Below are positions 40,641 to 49,710 of a DNA stretch of 64,000 nt, in pieces (positions within the stretch are counted from its first letter, which is position 1; the number at the start of each line of letters is the position of its first letter). The DNA is taken from NCBI RefSeq assembly GCF_018326265.1, contig NZ_AP023360.1:7747001-7811000 (forward strand), in the 5' to 3' direction. Position numbers and translations under genes: made by a program. Under the pieces are notes generated by a model. It worked only from the letters and a program-made list of their open reading frames with translations. It did not search any database and had not been told where the DNA came from. Source of the DNA: Catellatospora sp. IY07-71 (GTDB lineage Bacteria; Actinomycetota; Actinomycetes; Mycobacteriales; Micromonosporaceae).

Positions 40641-41771
40641 TCATGCCGCGCGCCAGGCCACGGCGGCGGCCAGCTCGCCCAGCGCGGTGCGGGTGTCGTC
40701 GTCGACGGGCGCGGCGGCCAGCGCCGCGTGCGCGTCGGCCACCCGCTCGCCGATCATCTCACTGAGCTGCTCCGGCGCTCCGGTGTCCCGGACCACCGCG
40801 GCCAGCCGCGCCACGTCGGGCCGCGGCGCGGCCAGCACCGCCGCCAGCTCGGCGCGCTGCGCCGCGCTCGCCCGCGCCTGCGCGAGCAGCAGCAGCATCG
40901 TCGGCTTGCCGAGGTCGTCGCCGACCGGCTTGCCGGTGACCGCGGGCTCGCCGAACAGACCCAGCAGGTCGTCCCGCAGCTGGAACGCCTCGCCGACGGC
41001 CAGCCCGTAGCGGGTGAACGCCCGCCCCAGCGGCCCCTGGGCGAACCCGCCACCGCCCGCGTCGGCCAGCGCCGCGCCGTAGTGCAGCGGCCAGGTCGCG
41101 GTGTAGCCGGCGGTCTTGAGCCGCGCGGTGCGCAGCGCGCGCTCCGGCGACCAGGTCCGCGCGCAGTCGCCGAGCACGTCGAGGAACTGGCCCGCGATCG
41201 CCTCGACGCGCATCCGGTCGTACGCGGTGCGCGCCTCGCGCAGGGTGCGGTCGGGCACGCCGGCCCGGGCCATCAGCCGGTCGGCCCACACCAGGAGCAG
41301 GTCGCCGACCAGGATCGCGGCGGCGTCGCCGAAGTGCGCCGCGTCCCCGCGCAGCCCCGCGGCGCGGTGGCCGTCGGCGAGCGCCCGGTGCGCGGTGGGG
41401 CGGCCCCGCCGGGTGTCGGAGCGGTCCATCACGTCGTCGTGGACCAGGGCGAACGCGTGCAGCAGCTCGAGCGCCGCGAGCGCGGGCAGCACCATGCCGA
41501 CCGGCGCGTGCGGCCCGGCCACGCTGCGCCACCCCCAGTACGCGAACTGCGGGCGCACCCGCTTGCCCCCACCGAGCACCGCGTCGCGGGCGGCCGACAG
41601 CAGCGGCTCCAGCGCCGAATCCACCTCAGCCAATGCGCGCGTTTCGGCCCGAACGAATTCGGTGAGGGTGTATTCGACAAGTAGCGGCAGGTCGGCGGCG
41701 TGATGAGTGGGCGTCGCGGGCACGGCGGAGCAGGGGTGGGCGGCTAGGGCGGAGAAGGTGTCGTTGGCCAC
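40641..41771 (-). CDS. crtE: Geranylgeranyl diphosphate synthase-type polyprenyl synthetase
   Basis: A 376-residue trans-prenyltransferase expected to make the C20 precursor for CrtB. The first aspartate-rich motif lies in ALVHDDVMDRSDTRRG. The second site reads FQLRDDLLGLFGEPAVTGKP, where the usual DDxxD ends in Gly rather than Asp, a variation seen in actinobacterial enzymes. The GTG at 41771 is the first in-frame start and has little leader before it, so the mRNA may be leaderless. It is divergent from crtB across three GTCGA direct repeats. Confidence 0.88.
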   Translation of the reverse strand: MANDTFSALAAHPCSAVPATPTHHAADLPLLVEYTLTEFVRAETRALAEVDSALEPLLSAARDAVLGGGKRVRPQFAYWGWRSVAGPHAPVGMVLPALAALELLHAFALVHDDVMDRSDTRRGRPTAHRALADGHRAAGLRGDAAHFGDAAAILVGDLLLVWADRLMARAGVPDRTLREARTAYDRMRVEAIAGQFLDVLGDCARTWSPERALRTARLKTAGYTATWPLHYGAALADAGGGGFAQGPLGRAFTRYGLAVGEAFQLRDDLLGLFGEPAVTGKPVGDDLGKPTMLLLLAQARASAAQRAELAAVLAAPRPDVARLAAVVRDTGAPEQLSEMIGERVADAHAALAAAPVDDDTRTALGELAAAVAWRAA

Positions 41772-41790
41772 GCGCTCAGACTAGCGTAGA

Positions 41791-41818
41791 GTCGAAGTTG
41801 CGTCGATTGTTGAGTCGA
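41791..41818. promoter_or_regulatory. Three GTCGA direct repeats in the divergent crt promoter
   Basis: GTCGA occurs at 41791, 41802 and 41814, i.e. every 11-12 bases, within the short, locally AT-rich gap between crtE and crtB. Evenly spaced direct repeats of about one helical turn are how CarH/LitR (MerR-type, B12 light sensors) bind in known systems. No such regulator gene is in this window. Confidence 0.5.
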
Positions 41819-41837
41819 TTTTTGATGGGAGCCCCCC

Positions 41838-42764
41838 GTGGAGCCTGACCTAGCCGCCGCGTACGAGCGCTGCCGCGCCCTGCACCGCCGGCACGGCCGC
41901 ACGTACTACCTGGCAACGCGCCTGCTCCCGGCCTGGAAGCGGCCGCACGTGCATGCGCTCTACGGCTTCACCCGGCACGCCGACGAGATCGTCGACAGCA
42001 CCGACGCGCTGCCGCCCGCGGCCCGCGCCCGCGCCCTGCGCGACTGGTCGGACCGCTTCGTCGCCGGGCTGCACGGCTCGCCCGTGGACGACCCGCTGCT
42101 GCCCGCCGTGCTGCACACCATCCGCACCTTCGACCTGGACCGCGCCGACTTCGCCGCGTTCCTGCACTCCATGGCGATGGACCTGGAGATCGCCGAATAC
42201 GAGGACTACGGCGACCTGCTGGAGTACATGGAGGGCTCGGCGGCCGTGATCGGCACGATGATGCTGCCGATCCTCGACCCGGCCGACCCGGCGCTCGCCC
42301 GCGAGCCCGCCCGGCAGCTCGGCCTGGCCTTCCAGCTCACCAACTTCATCCGCGACATCGGCGAGGACCTCGACCGGGGCCGGGTCTACCTGCCCCAGCG
42401 CGACCTGCGCGCGTTCGGGCTGAGCACCGCCGACCTGCGGCTGGCCGCGCAGCGGGGCACCGCCAGCACGGCCATCCGGGAGCTGGTGCGCTACGAGATC
42501 ACGCGGGCCCGCGCCCACTACGCCGCCGCCGCGCCCGGCGTCACCATGCTCGCGCCGACCTCGCAGGCCTGCATCCGCGCCGCGTACCACCTCTACGGCG
42601 GGATCCTCGACGAGGTGGAGCGGGCCGACTGCGACGTCTTCGCCCGCCGGGCCACGGTGCCGAACCGGCGGCGGCTGCTCGTCGCGGCGCGCTGCCTGCT
42701 CACCCCGGCCGGCAGGCCGGTCGCGGCGCCGAGCGCGCCGCCCGTGCCGCAGGCGGCCGGCTGA
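41838..42764 (+). CDS. crtB: Phytoene synthase
   Basis: A 308-residue squalene/phytoene synthase that condenses two geranylgeranyl diphosphates. The two Asp-rich motifs are YGFTRHADEIVDSTDA and LTNFIRDIGEDLDRGRVYLP, both intact. The GTG at 41838 follows GGGAGCCCCCC. It overlaps the next gene (TGATG), starting a rightward operon of at least six genes that together extend, cyclise and decorate the carotenoid. Confidence 0.94.
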   Translation: MEPDLAAAYERCRALHRRHGRTYYLATRLLPAWKRPHVHALYGFTRHADEIVDSTDALPPAARARALRDWSDRFVAGLHGSPVDDPLLPAVLHTIRTFDLDRADFAAFLHSMAMDLEIAEYEDYGDLLEYMEGSAAVIGTMMLPILDPADPALAREPARQLGLAFQLTNFIRDIGEDLDRGRVYLPQRDLRAFGLSTADLRLAAQRGTASTAIRELVRYEITRARAHYAAAAPGVTMLAPTSQACIRAAYHLYGGILDEVERADCDVFARRATVPNRRRLLVAARCLLTPAGRPVAAPSAPPVPQAAG

Positions 42765-43141
42765 TGGACCGGCTGCGCTACCTGCTCGTCCTGGCCGCGT
42801 GCCTGGCCGTGACGCTGCCCCTGGAGGCGGGGCTGGGCGCGCGGGTGTACCGCCGCCCCCGCCGCCTGCTGGCCACCCTCGCCCCGGTCGTCGCGGTCTT
42901 CGTGCTGTGGGACCTCGCCGCGACCGCCCGCGGCCACTGGTGGTTCTCCCCCCGCTACACCACCGGCGCCACCCTGCTCGGCCTCCCCGTCGAGGAGTGG
43001 CTCTTCTTCCTCGTCGTCCCCCTCTGCGCCCTGCTCACCTTCGAAGTCCTCACCCGCGGCCCGGCCGCCCTGGGCCTGACCGCCACCCCCACCCCCATCC
43101 CCGCCGCGCAGCCCGGCAAGGCGGGCGGGCGCCGTGGGTGA
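42764..43141 (+). CDS. crtYc: Lycopene cyclase subunit (CrtYc-like)
   Basis: A 125-residue membrane protein with three hydrophobic helices and the cyclase signature GLPVEEWLFFLVVPLCALLT, in which PxEEWxFF is the conserved acidic site. In actinobacteria, lycopene cyclase is commonly split into two small proteins that act as a heterodimer, and the next gene encodes the other half. The C-terminal Pro-rich tail is unstructured. It overlaps crtB by one base and its partner by eight. Confidence 0.88.
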   Translation: MDRLRYLLVLAACLAVTLPLEAGLGARVYRRPRRLLATLAPVVAVFVLWDLAATARGHWWFSPRYTTGATLLGLPVEEWLFFLVVPLCALLTFEVLTRGPAALGLTATPTPIPAAQPGKAGGRRG

Positions 43142-43448
43142 GTACACGGTGGCGGCGGTCGCGGCCTGTCTCGCGGTGGTGGGGCTGGAGCTGGGAGTAT
43201 GGCGGACCGGGCTGCTCCGCACCGGGCGATACTGGGGAACGCTGGCGATCTCGCTGCTGTTCATGGTGCCCGTCGACGGCTGGCTGACCCGGGCCGACGC
43301 GACCGTCGTGCACTACGCGCCGGACGCGATCACGGGGCTGCGGGTGCCGTGGGACATCCCGGTCGAGGACTACGCGTTCGCGTACGCCCTGATCACCCTC
43401 ACCCTGCTGCTGTGGGTGCGGGCCGGGCGCGGTGCGGCCGATGGCTGA
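43134..43448 (+). CDS. crtYd: Lycopene cyclase subunit (CrtYd-like)
   Basis: A 104-residue membrane protein, second half of the heterodimeric cyclase. The corresponding signature is VPWDIPVEDYAFAYALITLT, where PxED replaces PxEE. Three helices are predicted. The GTG start lies inside the end of crtYc in another frame, and its stop overlaps the acyltransferase start, so all are coupled. Whether the ring formed is beta or epsilon cannot be told from sequence by eye. Confidence 0.87.
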   Translation: MGEYTVAAVAACLAVVGLELGVWRTGLLRTGRYWGTLAISLLFMVPVDGWLTRADATVVHYAPDAITGLRVPWDIPVEDYAFAYALITLTLLLWVRAGRGAADG

Positions 43449-44106
43449 CCCGGTCGCCGCTGCGATGCGGCATGGCTTCACCCACCTCGTGCGGCGCGAG
43501 CTGCGCGGCGTCTGGCTGCACGGCGGCCTGCCGCGCGGCCCGTTCGTCTGGGCGGCCAACCACCACACCTGGTGGGACCCGTTCGTCGCCGCGGCGGTGC
43601 TGTGGCGCACCGGCCACCCCGCCTGCCTGCTGATGCAGCAGGACAACCTGGCCCGCTACGGCTTCCTGCGCCGCCTGGGCGTGTTCGGCACGCACGAGCC
43701 ACGCACCGGGCTGCGGCTGCTGCGCGACGGGCGCACCCTGGTCGTGTACCCCGAGGGCGAGCTGCGCCCGGCCGGTCCGCCCGGCCCGCTGTCCCGCGGC
43801 GCCGCCTGGTACGCCCGCCAGGCGCGGGTGCCGCTGCTCGCGGTCGCGGTGCGGGTGGTGCTGCGCGGCCACAACCGGCCCGAGGCGTACGTCTCCTGCA
43901 CCGAGGTGCCACGCGGCCGGGACGACGCGCAGGTCACCGCCAAGCTCGCCGAGGCCCTGGCCGTCGACCTGTCCCACCTCGACGGGCAGCTCGCCGGGGC
44001 CGACCCCCGGCAGCCGCTGTCCGGCTTCCGCCGGGTGCTCGCCGGGCGGCGCAGCTGGGACGAGCGCGTCGACGCGGCGAAAGGAGCCCTGCCATGGCGC
44101 TCCTAG
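43441..44106 (+). CDS. 1-acyl-glycerol-3-phosphate-type acyltransferase of the carotenoid operon
   Basis: A 221-residue PlsC-superfamily acyltransferase. The catalytic HxxxxD lies in [10 protein letters not shown] and the substrate motif is [15 protein letters not shown]. In this operon, between lycopene cyclase and a glycosyltransferase, it could attach a fatty acyl group to a carotenoid glycoside, by analogy with staphyloxanthin acyltransferase. That is inference from context. The ATG at 43441 is preferred; an in-frame GTG at 43432 is possible. Confidence 0.82.
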   Translation: MADPVAAAMRHGFTHLVRRELRGVWLHGGLPRGPFVWAANHHTWWDPFVAAAVLWRTGHPACLLMQQDNLARYGFLRRLGVFGTHEPRTGLRLLRDGRTLVVYPEGELRPAGPPGPLSRGAAWYARQARVPLLAVAVRVVLRGHNRPEAYVSCTEVPRGRDDAQVTAKLAEALAVDLSHLDGQLAGADPRQPLSGFRRVLAGRRSWDERVDAAKGALPWRS

Positions 44107-45284
44107 CCGCCGCCGTGGCCGCATACCACCTGGTCAAGACCGCCGGACTGGTGGCCAACGCCCGCTCCTTCCCGGTCCTGGCGACGCCGCCCCGGGTCAC
44201 GCCCCGCACCCGGCCGGCGGGCGGCCCGTCGCCGGACACCCGTCCAGGGGGCGACCCGTCGGCGGGCACGTTGCCCAGGCTCGCCCGTGAGCCGGGTACG
44301 GGCGGTGCGGGCGCGGCCGGGCGGCTGCCGCGCACGTCCCTGCTCGTGCCCGCCCGGGACGAGGCCGCGCGGCTGCCGTCGACCCTGCCCGGCCTGCTCG
44401 CGCAGCCCGCCGACGAGATCCTCGTGCTCGACGACGGCTCCAGCGACGGCACCGCCGACGTGGTACGCGGCTTCGCCGATCCGCGCCTGCGGCTGCTCAC
44501 CGGCGCGCCCCGGCCCGAGGGCTGGATCGGCAAGAACTGGGCCTGCCACCAGCTCGCCGCGGCCGCCACCGGTGACCTGCTGGTGTACCTGGACGCCGAC
44601 GTCACGCTGCGCCCCGGCGCGCTCGACGCGGTCTGGACGCAGGTACGCCGCCAGCGCGCCGACGTCTTCTCCGTGTTCCCGCGCCAGGAGACCGGCACGC
44701 TGGGCGAGCGGCTGCTGGTGCCGCTGATCGACGAGAACCTGCTCGGCTTCCTGCCCCATCAGCTGCTGGACCTGCCCATCCCGGCTGCCGCGGTGGCCAA
44801 CGGGCAGCTGCTGGCGTTCCGGCGGGCCGCCTACGACCGGCTCGGCGGCCACGCGGCCGTGGCCGGGGAGATCGTGGAGGATCTGGCGCTGGCGAGGCTG
44901 GCCCGCCGGACGGGGCTCAAGCTCGGGCTCGCGCTGGGCGGGGACCTGGTCAGCACCCGGATGTACGACGGCTACCGCAGCACCGTGCGCGGCACGGGCA
45001 AGAGCATGCGGGCCGCGCACGGCGGCAGCGACGTGCTGCTCGCGGCGAGCGCGGCCTGGCACCTGGCCGCGTACACGCTGCCGTGGCTGCGCTGGAGGCA
45101 CGGCGCGGCCTGGCGGCTGGCGGCGGTGCTCGGGCTGGCCGAGCGGGTCGTCAGCAACGCCAAGACCGGGCGCGGCGCGTACGCCGAGGCCGCGCTCGTC
45201 CCGTTCACCGCCCCCGCCGCGCTGCCCGTGTACGCGCTGGCGCTGCGGCGTACCGCCGTCTGGAAGGGACGCCGCTACCGGTGA
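44094..45284 (+). CDS. Family 2 glycosyltransferase of the carotenoid operon
   Basis: A 396-residue membrane-associated GT2 enzyme. A first hydrophobic helix and a low-complexity Pro/Gly spacer precede the GT-A domain: [40 protein letters not shown] and [15 protein letters not shown] (DxD). Acceptor-side motifs are [17 protein letters not shown]-terminal hydrophobic segments follow. It resembles CrtQ-type carotenoid glycosyltransferases. AAGGAG precedes the ATG. It overlaps the acyltransferase and P450 genes, so the three tailoring steps are translated together. Confidence 0.85.
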   Translation: MALLAAAVAAYHLVKTAGLVANARSFPVLATPPRVTPRTRPAGGPSPDTRPGGDPSAGTLPRLAREPGTGGAGAAGRLPRTSLLVPARDEAARLPSTLPGLLAQPADEILVLDDGSSDGTADVVRGFADPRLRLLTGAPRPEGWIGKNWACHQLAAAATGDLLVYLDADVTLRPGALDAVWTQVRRQRADVFSVFPRQETGTLGERLLVPLIDENLLGFLPHQLLDLPIPAAAVANGQLLAFRRAAYDRLGGHAAVAGEIVEDLALARLARRTGLKLGLALGGDLVSTRMYDGYRSTVRGTGKSMRAAHGGSDVLLAASAAWHLAAYTLPWLRWRHGAAWRLAAVLGLAERVVSNAKTGRGAYAEAALVPFTAPAALPVYALALRRTAVWKGRRYR

Positions 45285-46417
45285 CCGCGCTGCCCGCCCC
45301 CGCCGCCACCCCGCTGCTGGGCCACCTGTGGCGGTGGTCCACCGACCCGGTGCGCCTGCTGACCGACGGCGCGCGCACCGGCGACGTGTTCCGGCTGCGG
45401 CTGTGGCGCCCGGCGATCGTCGGCTACACCCCGGACTGGAACCGTGCCGTGCTCGGCGACCTGGAGACGTTCCGCAGCGTCGGCAGCCTCAGCGGCCTCA
45501 CGCCATACCTGTCGGCCGGAGTCGTGTACCGCGACCAGCCGGAACACGACCCGCGCCGGCGCGAGCTGAACCCGCACTTCCACAGCCGCGGCCTGGCCCA
45601 CCTGACCGCCCGGCTCGACGAGATCGCCCACGCCGCGCTGCCCCCGGCCGACCCGCCCGCCGGTCCCGTCGAGGCCCTGGCCTGGTCGAGCCGCACGGTG
45701 CGGCGCATGCTCAACGCGGCGTTCTTCGGCGGTGCGCTGCCCGACCCGCTGCTCGCGGCGTTCCTGCACCCGCTCCAGCAGCCGGTGCCGGGGCCGATGC
45801 TGCCCCGCCCGCTGCTGTTCCGCCGCCTCGACGCGGCGACCGCGCGCGTCCTGGCCGACCCGCCGCCGGGCACGCTGGCGCACGCGCTGGCCGGGCTGGA
45901 CGGCGCGGTCGCCGAGATCCGGGTCGGGCTCGCCGCCGGATACGACACCACGGCGCACACCCTCGCCTGGACGCTGTGGCACCTGGCCGGGGCGCCGGAG
46001 TGGTGCCGCCCGGAGGCGCTGCCCCAGGTCGTGGACGAGGTGCTGCGCCTCTACCCGGCGGGCTGGCTGGGCAGCCGGATCACCGCCCGCGCGGTGACCG
46101 TGACCGGCGTGCCGATCCCGGCGGGCACGCTGGTGCTGTACTCCCCCCTCCTCACCCACCGCGATCCGCGGCTGTGGCCCGACCCGCTCGCCTTCAAGCC
46201 AGACCGGTTCGACGACGGCCGCCCGGCCTGGGGTTTCCTGCCGTTCAGCGCCGGGCGGCGCACCTGCCTGGGCGCGCACCTGGCCCGCGCCATGCTGCAC
46301 GCCGCCCTCACCCCCTGGTGCGCTGGAAAGATCACCCAAATCGACGGCGACCCCCGCCCAGCCGCCGCCATCGCCCTCCGCCCCACCGGCCCCCTCTGGA
46401 TCGAGCGCCACCCCTGA
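45281..46417 (+). CDS. Cytochrome P450 of the carotenoid operon
   Basis: A 378-residue P450. The I-helix oxygen motif is [12 protein letters not shown], the ExxR helix is [12 protein letters not shown], and the haem-binding loop [17 protein letters not shown] carries the axial Cys. The chain is a little short for the family but all landmarks are there. The GTG start overlaps the glycosyltransferase stop (GTGA). A hydroxylation or ketolation of the carotenoid that creates the glycosylation site is a reasonable inference. No ferredoxin gene is adjacent. Confidence 0.87.
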   Translation: MTALPAPAATPLLGHLWRWSTDPVRLLTDGARTGDVFRLRLWRPAIVGYTPDWNRAVLGDLETFRSVGSLSGLTPYLSAGVVYRDQPEHDPRRRELNPHFHSRGLAHLTARLDEIAHAALPPADPPAGPVEALAWSSRTVRRMLNAAFFGGALPDPLLAAFLHPLQQPVPGPMLPRPLLFRRLDAATARVLADPPPGTLAHALAGLDGAVAEIRVGLAAGYDTTAHTLAWTLWHLAGAPEWCRPEALPQVVDEVLRLYPAGWLGSRITARAVTVTGVPIPAGTLVLYSPLLTHRDPRLWPDPLAFKPDRFDDGRPAWGFLPFSAGRRTCLGAHLARAMLHAALTPWCAGKITQIDGDPRPAAAIALRPTGPLWIERHP

Positions 46418-46426
46418 CCGCACCTC

Positions 46427-46508
46427 CTTGATCATCCGACTTGCCTGGCACCTGGGCGTATCTTGAGCCCGCTTTCGCCCATGTGCCTGGCAAGTCCGAT
46501 GACCTTGG
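46427..46508. repeat. Intergenic repeat family 2, copy 2
   Basis: Reverse-complement copy of the 21809-21886 element: outer arms CGACTTGCCTGGCA / TGCCTGGCAAGTC, inner GGGCG / CGCCC, and the conserved AAGCG-GG-CAAGAT loop on the opposite strand. It starts ten bases after the P450 stop. Confidence 0.92.
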
Positions 46509-46535
46509 CGACGCCCGGACGGGCGCGCCTCGGTC

Positions 46536-46605
46536 GGGGCGGGGTGGGGTGGGTGGGGTGGGGTGGGGTGGGTGGGGTGGGGTGGGGTGGGGGCGGATGG
46601 GGGGC
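46536..46605 (+). repeat. G-rich (GGGGT)n tandem tract
   Basis: About 70 bases of GGGGT units with occasional GGGT, all Gs on the plus strand, ending about 50 bases before the FAD oxidoreductase ATG. It has far more than the four G-runs needed for a G-quadruplex in DNA or in the leader RNA. Confidence 0.93.
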
Positions 46606-46657
46606 GCAGTCGGGGAAGGGGCGGATGCGGGTGATGGGACGGGCCTAGCCTGGGCGT

Positions 46658-47941
46658 ATGGCGCAGCATGTGGACGTCGCGATCGTCGGGGCGGGGTTGT
46701 CGGGGCTCGTCGCCGCGCGCTGGCTGGGTGACGCGGGGCTGCGGGTCGGGGTGTACGAGGCGGGCGACGACGTCGGCGGGCGGGTGCGTACGGACGAGGT
46801 CGACGGCTTCCTGCTGGACCGGGGCTTCCAGGTGGTCTGCCCGGCGTATCCGGCGCTGGCCGCCGAGTTCGACGTCGACGCCCTGCACCTGCGCCCCTTC
46901 GCCAGGGGCCTGGCCGTGCGCCACCGCGGCCGGATCCACCGGCTGCGCGCCGACATCACCGCCCCGGCCGCGGTCACCGGCGGCCTGCTGCCGCTCGGCG
47001 ACGCGTTCGCGCTGGCCGCCCTCGGCGTACGCGGCGCCCTCGGCCCCGTTCGGCAGTTCAAGCGCGAGCCGGACCGCACCACGCTGGAGGTGCTCAAGGA
47101 GGCCGGCTTCTCCCCCGCCGGGGTCGACCGGGTGCTGCGGCCGTTCCTGGCCGGGGTGCTGCTGGAGGACCGGCTGACCACCTCCGGGCGCTTCTTCCAG
47201 CTGGTCTGGCGCTCGTTCCTGCACGGCGGCGGCGCGGTGCCCGCCCAGGGCATGCACGCGCTGCCCCGCCAGCTCGCCGGTCACCTGCCGGACGGCACCG
47301 TCCACCTCGGCGCCCGGGTCGACCGGCTCACGCCGGCCGGGCTGGCCGTCGCGGACGGCGACGAGGTCCACGCCGACGTCGTCGTCGTGGCCACCGACGC
47401 GAGCGCCGCCGCGGTGCTGCTGCCCGGCCTGGCCGAACCCGCCTGGCACGGGGTCACCACCTTCTACCACGCCGCGGACGCCCCGCCCCGGCGCGATGCG
47501 CTGCCCATCGTCGACGCCGAACAGCCCGGCCTGGTCCGCAACACGGTGGTGCTGTCCGCCGCCGCGGCCGGCTACGCCCCGTCCGGCCAGGCGCTGATCG
47601 CGACCTCCGTGCTGGACACGGTCACCCCGCTGGACGAGCTGGAACGCCGGGTACGCGGCCGCCTGTCCGTGCTGTACGGCACCGACACCGCGGGCTGGCG
47701 GCTGCTGCGGGCGTACCGTGTGCCGCACGCGCTGCCCGCGATGCCCGCGCCGCACCCGCTGCGCCGGACCGTGCGCTACGGCCAGCGCCGTTACGTCTGC
47801 GGCGACCACCGCGACACCAGCTCCATCCAGGGCGCGCTGGTGTCGGGGCGCCGCGTCGCCCGAACAGTGCTGGAGGACCTGCACGGCCCGGCAGCCCGGG
47901 TGCTGGTGGGGAGCGGATCGGACCGGGCCGCGCCGCGCTGA
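46658..47941 (+). CDS. FAD-dependent amine-oxidase-type oxidoreductase
   Basis: A 427-residue flavoprotein related to CrtI and protoporphyrinogen oxidase. The N-terminal motif is DVAIVGAGLSGLVAARWLGD followed by YEAGDDVGGRVRTDEVDGF and LLDRGFQV; the C-terminal FAD contact is YVCGDHRDTSSIQGALVSGR. It lies downstream of the carotenoid operon, beyond the G-rich tract, and may act on carotenoids, but no specific signature proves it. An ATG with few Shine-Dalgarno-like bases starts it, so a short or leaderless leader is possible. Confidence 0.82.
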   Translation: MAQHVDVAIVGAGLSGLVAARWLGDAGLRVGVYEAGDDVGGRVRTDEVDGFLLDRGFQVVCPAYPALAAEFDVDALHLRPFARGLAVRHRGRIHRLRADITAPAAVTGGLLPLGDAFALAALGVRGALGPVRQFKREPDRTTLEVLKEAGFSPAGVDRVLRPFLAGVLLEDRLTTSGRFFQLVWRSFLHGGGAVPAQGMHALPRQLAGHLPDGTVHLGARVDRLTPAGLAVADGDEVHADVVVVATDASAAAVLLPGLAEPAWHGVTTFYHAADAPPRRDALPIVDAEQPGLVRNTVVLSAAAAGYAPSGQALIATSVLDTVTPLDELERRVRGRLSVLYGTDTAGWRLLRAYRVPHALPAMPAPHPLRRTVRYGQRRYVCGDHRDTSSIQGALVSGRRVARTVLEDLHGPAARVLVGSGSDRAAPR

Positions 47942-48027
47942 TCCCGCCCGCTCGGGTGCCCGGGCCATCGATGTGACGGGACTATGCTCCAGTTCGTTCG
48001 CGTCCCCGACGAGCGAGGAGAGCCGCC

Positions 48028-49692
48028 GTGACCATCCCGCAGGACAGCGGCGTCTCGCAGGCGGGCCGCCGGGCCAACCCGTGGCTCGTCCTCTTCGTAC
48101 TCTGCCTCGGCTTCTTCATGATCCTGCTCGACACGACGATCGTGAACATCGCCATCCCGGACCTCATCGACGACCTCGGCGCATCGCTCGACGAGATCCT
48201 GTGGATCCTCAACGCCTACATCCTGGTGTACGCGGTGCTGCTCATCACCGCGGGCAGGCTCGGCGACATCCACGGCCCCAAGCGGCTGTTCATGCTCGGC
48301 CTGGTGCTGTTCACCGCCGCGTCCATCGCGTGCGGCCTGGCCCAGAGCCCGGAGCAGCTCGTCGCGTTCCGCATCGCGCAGGGCGTGGGCGGGGCGCTGC
48401 TCACCCCGCAGACGCTCGCCGTGATCACCACGATCTTCCCGGCCGAGCGGCGCGGCGCGGCGTTCGGCGTGTGGGGCGCCGTCGCCGGCCTGGCCACCGT
48501 CACCGGCCCGGCGCTGGGCGGCTGGCTGGTGTCCGAGTGGGGCTGGCGGTGGATCTTCTACGTGAACGTGCCGGTGGGCGTGCTCGCGCTGGCCATGGCC
48601 GCGGTGTTCATGCCCGACCTGCGCTTCCAGCGCCGCCACCGGCTCGACCTGTCCGGCACCGGCCTGGTCACCCTCGGCCTGTTCGGAGTCTGCTTCGGCC
48701 TGATCGAGGGCCAGTCGCACGACTGGGGCGCGGTCTGGGGGCCGGTCACCATCCCGATGGTCATCGCCGCCGGTGTGGTCGTGCTCGCCGTGTTCGTCTG
48801 GCAGCTGCACACCCGCCGCGACCACGAGCCGCTGATCCCGCTGCGCCTGTTCGCCGACCGCAACTTCTCCGTCATGAACGCCGTCGTCGCGGCCGTCTCC
48901 TTCGGCATGCTCGGCCTGTTCCTGCCGCTCACCATCTACCTGCAGTCCGTGCTCGGCCTCAGCGCGCTGCAGGCGGGCCTCACCACCGCGCCGATGTCGG
49001 CGATGTCCATGGTGTTCGCCCCGTTCGCGGGCCGGCTGGCCGACGGCCGCCACGGGCGGTGGGCGCTGCTCGGCGGCATGACATTGTGGACCGTGGGCCT
49101 GACCGCCGTCATCCTCACCGCGCAGCCCGGCTCCGACCGCGGCGACCTGATGCCCGGCCTGCTCGTGGCCGGTCTCGGCCTCGGCTTCGTGTTCGCCCCG
49201 CTGCAGACCATCGCCATGCGCGGCGTCGAGCCGCGGCAGGCAGGCGCCGCCTCCGGCGTCATCAACACCACCCGCCAGCTCGGCGCGGTCATCGGCGCCG
49301 CCGCGGTCGGCGCGCTGCTCCAGGCGCAGCTGGCCACGTCGCTGGCCGAGCAGGCGCGGACCAACGCCGCCGGGCTGCCCGAGGGGGTACGCGAGCGGTT
49401 CACCGAGGCGTTCGCCCACATGGGATCCGGCGGTATGGAGGTCGGCGCCGGCCAGAGCGGCGCCCACCTGCCCGCGGGCACCCCCGGCCCGATCGCCGAG
49501 CTCGCGCACACCACGTTCCAGCAGGGCTTCACCACCGCGATGAAGGTGACCACGGCTCTGCCCCTGGCCGTGCTCGCCCTCGCCGCGCTGTCGGTCCTCC
49601 TGGTCCGCTCCCGCCCCGCCCCCGTCTCCATCCCCGACCAGGCCGTCCCCGCGCCCGCCACCGCCGCCGGACCGGTGACCGCCGACCACTGA
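48028..49692 (+). CDS. MFS multidrug exporter, DHA2 (EmrB/QacA) type
   Basis: A 554-residue permease with about fourteen membrane segments. Typical motifs are LDTTIVNIAIPDLIDDLGAS in helix 1, GRLGDIHGPKRLFMLGLVLF (motif A) and GPALGGWLVSEWGWRWIFYV then NVPVG (motif C). Such proton antiporters export drugs or lipophilic molecules. GAGGAGAGCC precedes the GTG/ATG region. It is 86 bases downstream of the FAD oxidoreductase and could be co-transcribed. A C-terminal cytosolic tail of about 35 residues follows the last helix. Confidence 0.92.
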   Translation: MTIPQDSGVSQAGRRANPWLVLFVLCLGFFMILLDTTIVNIAIPDLIDDLGASLDEILWILNAYILVYAVLLITAGRLGDIHGPKRLFMLGLVLFTAASIACGLAQSPEQLVAFRIAQGVGGALLTPQTLAVITTIFPAERRGAAFGVWGAVAGLATVTGPALGGWLVSEWGWRWIFYVNVPVGVLALAMAAVFMPDLRFQRRHRLDLSGTGLVTLGLFGVCFGLIEGQSHDWGAVWGPVTIPMVIAAGVVVLAVFVWQLHTRRDHEPLIPLRLFADRNFSVMNAVVAAVSFGMLGLFLPLTIYLQSVLGLSALQAGLTTAPMSAMSMVFAPFAGRLADGRHGRWALLGGMTLWTVGLTAVILTAQPGSDRGDLMPGLLVAGLGLGFVFAPLQTIAMRGVEPRQAGAASGVINTTRQLGAVIGAAAVGALLQAQLATSLAEQARTNAAGLPEGVRERFTEAFAHMGSGGMEVGAGQSGAHLPAGTPGPIAELAHTTFQQGFTTAMKVTTALPLAVLALAALSVLLVRSRPAPVSIPDQAVPAPATAAGPVTADH

Positions 49693-49710
49693 CCCGGCCC
49701 CAGCGCGCAA

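Noticed and set aside
46536..46605. The (GGGGT)n tract as a CRISPR or minisatellite array
   Set aside because: Units are 4-5 bases with no spacers, so it is a simple-sequence tract.
45275..47968. An 897-codon minus-strand open frame opposite the P450 and oxidoreductase genes
   Set aside because: The composition is noise, it crosses the repeat and G-rich tract, and both plus-strand genes have full family motifs.
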